Below, piece after piece: positions 54,813-60,000 of a stretch of DNA of 60,000 nt. Below the pieces are notes generated by a model. The model had not been told where the DNA came from and ran no database searches. It saw only the letters and a program-made list of their open reading frames with translations. Origin of the DNA: Symsagittifera roscoffensis (Eukaryota; Xenacoelomorpha; Acoela; Convolutidae); contig NC_087071.1 in the NCBI RefSeq assembly GCF_963678635.1, positions 46,055,095 to 46,115,094 on the forward strand, in the 5' to 3' direction. The first letter of the stretch is position 1. Each line of letters starts with the position of its first letter. The position numbers were made by a program, and so were the translations under genes.

Positions 54813-57509
54813 TCAGTGTGCTGAATCACGGTGTGCTTTGTAGTCTACAAACTGATCGAATTTGCGGAAACAGACATTGCACACAAGTGGGTTGGCTGCG
54901 GTCAGCGAAGTTCGACTTTGCTTTGCACACTTCTCAGAGCCTCCCGGTTTTTTCATCACTGCATTTTTGTACTCATCGTAGTTCTTCACGTTATGTTGGG
55001 TTGCCAAGTGACTTTTCAGACCCGCTTCCTGCCCCATGTTGAACCCACACTCACAACACTGCCATGGCTGTGCCTTATCGGCATGTTGTTGAATATGCCA
55101 CACAAACTCAGCTCTGTCTGTAGTCGAGAAGTCCCCTCTAATACACGCAAATGCAGTCGAAGCAGCAGTTGTTTGCTCCTCACCTGTAGTCATAAATCTC
55201 CCAATTTTGGCCGGCTTCGGTAGATCGAATCTATGTTCCTTCGTTTGGTGCTCTTTAAATTCCGCCAAAGAGTCAAACGTTAGAAAACTCCCGTGTCCAC
55301 TAGCAAGAGAGTCTGATTCACTCGGAGCAGAACAATTCACACAAACAAAGTTGAATCCAGACGGGTGCACCAGCGAGAAATGGTCTTTACATGTTGAAAA
55401 TTTATCGAATGAAAGAGCACAGACTTTGCATTCAAGCTTGCTGACTGAGTTGCTACCTGACAAGTTTGAACTGCCTGAAGATGAGCTGCTCGTCACACCA
55501 CCTCCGACGTTTTGTCCCCACCCGTGGAACAAAGTTACGTGGTGATTTCTTGTGACACTGTTGTCAAACTTACTCTGACAGAAAATGCACTCGAAAGCGT
55601 CTGCAACATTTCCTTTTCCATGATCAATCAATAGGTGCTTTTCGAAAGCAGAGTTACCGTGAAATACAGATTCACAAAATTGACACGGCCGAGGCGCGTG
55701 GTTCACTGCAGTATGCAGCTCTAACTGGAACGCATGGAGATACTGATTTCCAGAAGTCGAGCAGTTGGGGTGAGGACAGATCAAAATTCGAAGCCCACCT
55801 CCCGATGACTGCTGCTCGGATCCCCGGCTACCCGAACTGTTCTTGTCGCTCATTCCCGAAAACGAGTCATGCTGCATTGGAACAGCTGGTGTAAATTTTT
55901 GTAGAGCTTCCTCGTGGTTTGCTAGTCTGTGCGCAACCATATCTATATGTTTTGGAAACGTTTCATGGCAAACATCGCATATGGACTCGTTACTCTTCCA
56001 AGAATTGTGTCCTGGGTCGTCAGAGGCTGCTAAGTGACTCACCAGTTCAGCTTTCGACTCATAAACTTTCGCACAAGATGGACACCGAAAATAGAAAAAC
56101 CTGCGGACACGGGACAGATTCACATGCTGTGCACTCACATGCTCTTTAATTGCATCATCTCCAATAGTCAACTCTTCGCAGATCAAACATTTGAATAGAT
56201 GCTGCAGCTCTTTTGCATAATCAGCAGTTACTTTTGTAGAGTGGGCATTCGCATAATGCGCTATGACAGAAGATTCGCTCTTGAAAGCCAAAGTGCAAAT
56301 TGAGCACTTAAGGAAGAATTCTGAATGCTTTTTGGCTACATGGTCAACCATGACTGAAATTTTAGTGAAATTCAGCTGACAATTAATGCAACGGAAGCCA
56401 GATATCTTGTTGAAATGATGGCAACCCTTCAGATGCTTATTGAAATCTTCAATTCGCTCAACAAAAAAGCCGCACTCAGGACAAACCCGGCAAGAAGGGT
56501 TGACGTGCAACGATTGGTGACTGGTAAATGCACATGGATTGATGAGGCTCGTCTTAGAACACAAAGAACAGTTTTGCTCTTCTAAAGGAACAAAAGCTTG
56601 CAAATGATCGGCGACGCTGGAGACTTTTGCTTCACACACAGGACAGAAGTCCTTCGGCAGGTTTTCGGTCCAGATCTCATTAGCTTTCATAATCTTTTTG
56701 ATTTTCTCTCGAATCAACGACTCGGTTGAAGGCGCTCCCTTTTCAAGGGCATGGAACCATTCTTGGGAAACGATGGGATAATCTTCAGGTTCAAGCTTGC
56801 TTACTTTTGCTTTTGAGAGTTCGAGCGGGTGTGATATTGACGACTTTACCTTCTCGCTCATCAAATGGAGATAAAAGGTGCACTTATTGAAATACACGGT
56901 TTCTTTTTTTGCACAGGTATCGGAGCAACCACAAGAAATTTTAATCGATTTTCGCCCCAGATGCTTCTCACGTTCTTCAGTTCGACTAAATCCCATTCGA
57001 CAAATACGACAAATGATTGCCAGTCGGTCATTAGAGCCTGCAATGGCCGATATTGGTGCATCTGGGAGAAGTGTAGGGTTGTAAGAATTTGGTATGTTCA
57101 CATACAGGCCAAAATCAGTAGATGATCCGGCAAAAGTAAGCTTGTAGAGAGACTTGTCTGGTGAACTTGAGATTTTTTGACTGACCGGGTGTCCAGGCAG
57201 CGGAATAGCTCCTGATGCATTTTCATTATCATTATAACCTTTAGAAGTTGAGGGAGAACTCAAGCTTCCCTGTGTTTTTATTTGCTGTAGTTTCGAAAGC
57301 ACTGCGGCCAAAGAATTCTTTTCGTTTAAATTAGAGCCCGACTGTTTTCCACCAGGAGAAGCTCCCGAGTTGTCACTCATAACGTTCTTAAAAGAAGTTC
57401 TCCTCAAAAGACTTAATGTGTTCCCTACAGTGTTCTTCACTTTCCTACAGTGTTCTTCACTTGGTTTCACTGTATTGAATGTTAGACTTTGCTGATTTAA
57501 TTGTAACAT
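54813..57509 (-). CDS. Multi-C2H2 zinc-finger protein, intronless ORF
   Basis: 898 codons from the first ATG; the second Met (57380, MSDNSGASPGG) is an equally good start, since the first 43 residues include a duplicated 20-bp piece. It has a Ser/Gly/Asn-rich N-terminus (to about residue 130), then about a dozen widely spaced, irregular Cys2His2 units, e.g. CRICRMGFSRTEEREKHLG, CSICTLAFKSESSVIAHYANAH, CEFC-type CQFCESVFHGNSAFEKHLLIDH and the last CNVCFRKFDQFVDYKAHRDSAH at the very C-terminus. Linkers are not the TGEKP type, so this is not a KRAB-like array; a nuclear DNA- or RNA-binding or chromatin role is inferred. There are Gly/Ser-rich linkers between some fingers. Ortholog not recognised. 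The lack of introns over 2.7 kb could mean a single large exon or an old retrocopy. Confidence 0.9.
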   Translation of the reverse strand: MLQLNQQSLTFNTVKPSEEHCRKVKNTVGNTLSLLRRTSFKNVMSDNSGASPGGKQSGSNLNEKNSLAAVLSKLQQIKTQGSLSSPSTSKGYNDNENASGAIPLPGHPVSQKISSSPDKSLYKLTFAGSSTDFGLYVNIPNSYNPTLLPDAPISAIAGSNDRLAIICRICRMGFSRTEEREKHLGRKSIKISCGCSDTCAKKETVYFNKCTFYLHLMSEKVKSSISHPLELSKAKVSKLEPEDYPIVSQEWFHALEKGAPSTESLIREKIKKIMKANEIWTENLPKDFCPVCEAKVSSVADHLQAFVPLEEQNCSLCSKTSLINPCAFTSHQSLHVNPSCRVCPECGFFVERIEDFNKHLKGCHHFNKISGFRCINCQLNFTKISVMVDHVAKKHSEFFLKCSICTLAFKSESSVIAHYANAHSTKVTADYAKELQHLFKCLICEELTIGDDAIKEHVSAQHVNLSRVRRFFYFRCPSCAKVYESKAELVSHLAASDDPGHNSWKSNESICDVCHETFPKHIDMVAHRLANHEEALQKFTPAVPMQHDSFSGMSDKNSSGSRGSEQQSSGGGLRILICPHPNCSTSGNQYLHAFQLELHTAVNHAPRPCQFCESVFHGNSAFEKHLLIDHGKGNVADAFECIFCQSKFDNSVTRNHHVTLFHGWGQNVGGGVTSSSSSGSSNLSGSNSVSKLECKVCALSFDKFSTCKDHFSLVHPSGFNFVCVNCSAPSESDSLASGHGSFLTFDSLAEFKEHQTKEHRFDLPKPAKIGRFMTTGEEQTTAASTAFACIRGDFSTTDRAEFVWHIQQHADKAQPWQCCECGFNMGQEAGLKSHLATQHNVKNYDEYKNAVMKKPGGSEKCAKQSRTSLTAANPLVCNVCFRKFDQFVDYKAHRDSAH
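57420..57460 (-). repeat. 20-bp tandem duplication near the 5' end of the zinc-finger ORF
   Basis: CCTACAGTGTTCTTCACTTT is repeated once directly as CCTACAGTGTTCTTCACTTG. It lies upstream of the second Met, which supports that Met as the functional start. Confidence 0.85.
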
Positions 57510-57917
57510 TCGCCCGGAAGATACATATCGACGGATAACAAAACTAAGTCTTAAGACGACTGGCTAGCGTCTAAACAGAGCTTTGCATGTTTTTCACCGT
57601 CTCTACCAAGCCAGTACTTTTCGGTGGTCTCTCTTACATCAGGCTGACAAAAACGCTACTGTTCTCCGGCTTCGACCAGAACGCTCAAATTAACTAAATT
57701 ACATGCAAATGTAACATTCGCCCGGAAGATACATATCGACGGATAACAAAACTAAGTCTTAAGACGACTGGCTAGCGTCTAAACAGAGCTTTGCATGTTT
57801 TTCACCGTCTCTACCAAGCCAGTACTTTTCGGTGGTCTTTCTTACATCAGGCTGACAAAAACGTTACTGTTCTCCGGCTTCGACCAGAACGCTCAAATTA
57901 ACTGAATTACATGCAAA
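57502..57917. repeat. 208-bp tandem duplication across the zinc-finger gene's 5' end
   Basis: 57502-57709 and 57710-57917 differ by only a few bases (e.g. GGTCTCTCTTAC versus GGTCTTTCTTAC). The first ATG of the zinc-finger ORF lies in the first unit, and the second unit carries the same ATGTTAC, so promoter or 5' UTR sequence is probably doubled. Confidence 0.95.
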
Positions 57918-59452
57918 AATAGTGAGCTCATGGCTGGGTCTCAGTATCCCCAGACCACGAGGTCACTCCTAAAAACAGGGCTACTACTTATTATATTACT
58001 ATTGTTTTTGTTCAGTAGATAAAAATCATCATCTCCATCGAAGATGGATCAACCCTTTCCCCCCTACTTCTAGCTCCTCATTCTTGTCAAAACGAATTAA
58101 GATCTTAATTAAATTCAAGTCAGGACATGACGGATGCTAAAATTCAATATAAGTTCATAAAAGTCCACGTCCCGAGACCCTTCCGGATTCTTGAATCCGG
58201 TGAATCAAGCTTCTTAATATCCAGTTCACAATAACTCGGAAGGCTGGGTTTTACCCTTCACCGTTGCTCGCAACGGCCTTGCAACTATTGTAACAGCACA
58301 ATAGTTGCAACTCGGAACGTCCTCTGCTGTTCGGTAGTTCGTTGTAGTTTTTTAGTCTCGACTTCGTACTGTTCGTAATCGCAGATAAAAGTTGTTCTGT
58401 TTTTTTCTTGCTCTTTTAGCTAAAAATGGCCGTTTCTGACGTTTCTCAGAAATATGACGTCATAATTCGAATTTTTAAAAATTAGAATTCCAGAATCTTC
58501 TAGCCTTCACCGTTTGGCTAATCGTTCAAATAACGTCCTTATCCGTTCTAAATCACCAATTCGGAAGGCTTGCTGCTAAAATACCGAATTCTGCAGAGAC
58601 TGCATTTTGGCCATTCTGGTCGAATGTCACATACTCCCCGGACAGTCCGGTCAATGTCCTCATTGAATCGCGCAATGTTCTAAGTGGTTACAGTGTCATC
58701 GAACAGAATTTACAAAATGCACGAAATTACTTTTACCTACGTCACATCGACTCACTGCAGAATATAAATGGCATCATCCTACATCACTATAGCCTTCAAA
58801 TTCTTTCATTAATCTGCACATTGAGGATATGACTTAAGATAAAACATATTTTCTGACTTCCAGTGTCAATATCCCGATTGAAACTTTTTCTCCTAGATTT
58901 AAAAGTTGTTGGCTTGCAGGACAGTCCTGCCAACCAACAAGCTAAAATTATCCTACTATGCTCCTTCCCTTCGGAAATCTTGCTTGTTTATTGTCCTGAA
59001 TATTAAAACTAAGGAACTTTGTGGTTAGAAAGAACAATGCAACAACCTCCCTCCTCAAGAAGTTACTCAAGTTTTTCATGTCACCACAAAGTGATCAGTC
59101 TTCCTAAGTGATTAAAAAACAATCATGCAGGCTGGAATATTTAAATATACTCTTCCCTCAAGCCTTTCTAAATAAATAATAAGTGAGTGTCTCTAAAGCC
59201 ACTTCAACTAAAACCAAAATGCAAATTTATAAATGCAACAATTTCCAAACTCAACTTAAATGTTTCAGTTTTCAATTACAACTTGGTTGCTTGGTTTCTC
59301 ATTTGAGTTTTTCACACACATAAAACAATTTTGAGTTTTAACTTTTCTTCATTATCCCTTTGTTCTCTTCTTTTTTCGTCGTTTAGAAGTTCTAAAACTT
59401 CTAAATTCTTCTAATTTTCTTTCTTGTTGCCTCTTGTTTTCTCGACCATTCA
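57918..59452. other. Noncoding stretch with a stem-loop cluster
   Basis: No ORF. A short tRNA-like stretch on the minus strand (about 57965-57925) has a GTGACCTCGTGGTC A-box-like word. Stem-loops cluster at 58183-58310 (separate entry), and CCGGACAGTCCGG lies at about 58639. It might be an LTR or another noncoding mobile piece, but I found no partner copy in the window. Confidence 0.4.
58183..58310. repeat. Cluster of three perfect stem-loops
   Basis: CCGGATTC-TT-GAATCCGG (58183-58200), CCGTTGC-TC-GCAACGG (58261-58276), and TTGCAACTATTGT (58279-58291) paired with ACAATAGTTGCAA (58298-58310) across a 6-nt loop. Confidence 0.85.
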
Positions 59453-60000
59453 TCAATGCTCCATTTCCTCCTCCTGTGACGCTGACTCTGCACTCTCGGT
59501 CTCCGTGTCTTGTAGCACGTCATTGACTATCCTGACGCTGTTGGAAGCCGTCCTCCAACACTTCTGCTCTTCCACCCTCTGTTTACAGCAAGGTAGGGGA
59601 TCCACGTTTGATTCTCTGTTTCTACAGAAGCTGTTGTGGAGACACAACGTCACGTTTCTCTCCAAATCTTCTTTCAGCATCTCTGCCTTCTCATTTCCAC
59701 TACGCTCGCTCGTCCTGGAAATTCTTTTCACAGCGGTGGTCACTGCATTCCGATGGGTCACGAAAGCTCGCTTGAAAGCTCCTGCCCCAATGTCCAGCTG
59801 ATATTCACTGTACACTCTGCCATGCTTCGACATATGCTTTTTCGCATATTCGTACAACCATGCAGTCATGTTAGCTCTGAACCATGGCATCAATCGTTTT
59901 CTTGCCCATATCTTCTTCACTTCCATCGGAATGTTTAGAACTTTGCACATTGTCTCAAAAAGATCTAAATCTTTTAGACAATCTAATTTCTGCAATTGTT
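59453..60000 (-). CDS. C-terminal part of an unrecognised ORF, continues past the window
   Basis: The minus frame is open from the window end to a stop at 59453, at least 180 codons. The first half is rich in Lys, Arg, Trp and aromatic residues (KKIWARKRLMPWFRANMTAWLYEYAKKHM), the second half has Cys pairs, and the tail is acidic (ETESAESASQEEEMEH). Amino-acid use is coding-like, but I recognise no family. It could be host or mobile-element encoded. The apparent start near 59995 is an artefact of the window edge. Confidence 0.45.
   Translation of the reverse strand, partial: QLQKLDCLKDLDLFETMCKVLNIPMEVKKIWARKRLMPWFRANMTAWLYEYAKKHMSKHGRVYSEYQLDIGAGAFKRAFVTHRNAVTTAVKRISRTSERSGNEKAEMLKEDLERNVTLCLHNSFCRNRESNVDPLPCCKQRVEEQKCWRTASNSVRIVNDVLQDTETESAESASQEEEMEH

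Overview
The window is nuclear DNA of an animal. It has spliced genes with GT-AG introns, a Rab GTPase, a sepiapterin-reductase-type gene of the tetrahydrobiopterin pathway, a C2H2 zinc-finger gene, tRNA-derived SINE-like pieces, a hAT-type MITE and Ty3/gypsy retroelements. I cannot name the phylum from sequence alone; an invertebrate is most likely. There is a 200-N assembly gap at 30219-30418.

Layout. 1-4.1 kb: a possible terminal exon (minus strand) and a decayed gypsy gag/protease remnant. 4.1-5.25 kb: an intact two-exon Rab-family gene (210 aa). 5.25-23.49 kb: one very large Ty3/gypsy-like retroelement on the minus strand, standing out by its A/C-rich, G-poor coding strand. It reads leader ORF, gag, Cys/His nucleocapsid, protease, RT/RNase H/integrase, two small membrane ORFs, a Pro/Thr/Gln-rich ORF, an env-like glycoprotein, a small ORF and a further long ORF of unknown function followed by a textbook intron. 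Each module is readable but carries isolated stops or frameshifts, and the RT catalytic motif reads YLGD, so this copy is dead. The element lies exactly between two nearly identical 650-bp copies of the Rab exon 2/3' region (4603-5253 and 23492-24139); the second copy is a pseudogene.

24.1-42 kb: no intact gene. It holds an 805-bp element with perfect 28-bp inverted termini, SINE-like pieces, minisatellites, long perfect palindromes, a 0.58-kb tandem duplication, and two opposite-facing, truncated gypsy copies (about 33.0-38.6 kb) whose 5' regions form a long inverted repeat. 42.0-46.2 kb: a complete three-exon sepiapterin-reductase-like gene (260 aa, minus strand) whose 3.1-kb second intron carries a hAT MITE with an 8-bp target duplication. 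47.4-51.5 kb: three full 1.33-kb tandem units plus a partial fourth. 54.8-57.5 kb: an intronless 898-codon multi-zinc-finger ORF (minus), with a duplicated finger fragment downstream and a 208-bp tandem duplication across its 5' end. 58.1-58.7 kb: a cluster of stem-loops. 59.45 kb to the window end: the C-terminal part of an unrecognised ORF.

The host genes are unrelated housekeeping or regulatory genes and do not form a pathway. The most novel item is the oversized env-bearing retroelement with its extra ORFs and intron, together with the exon duplication that brackets it.
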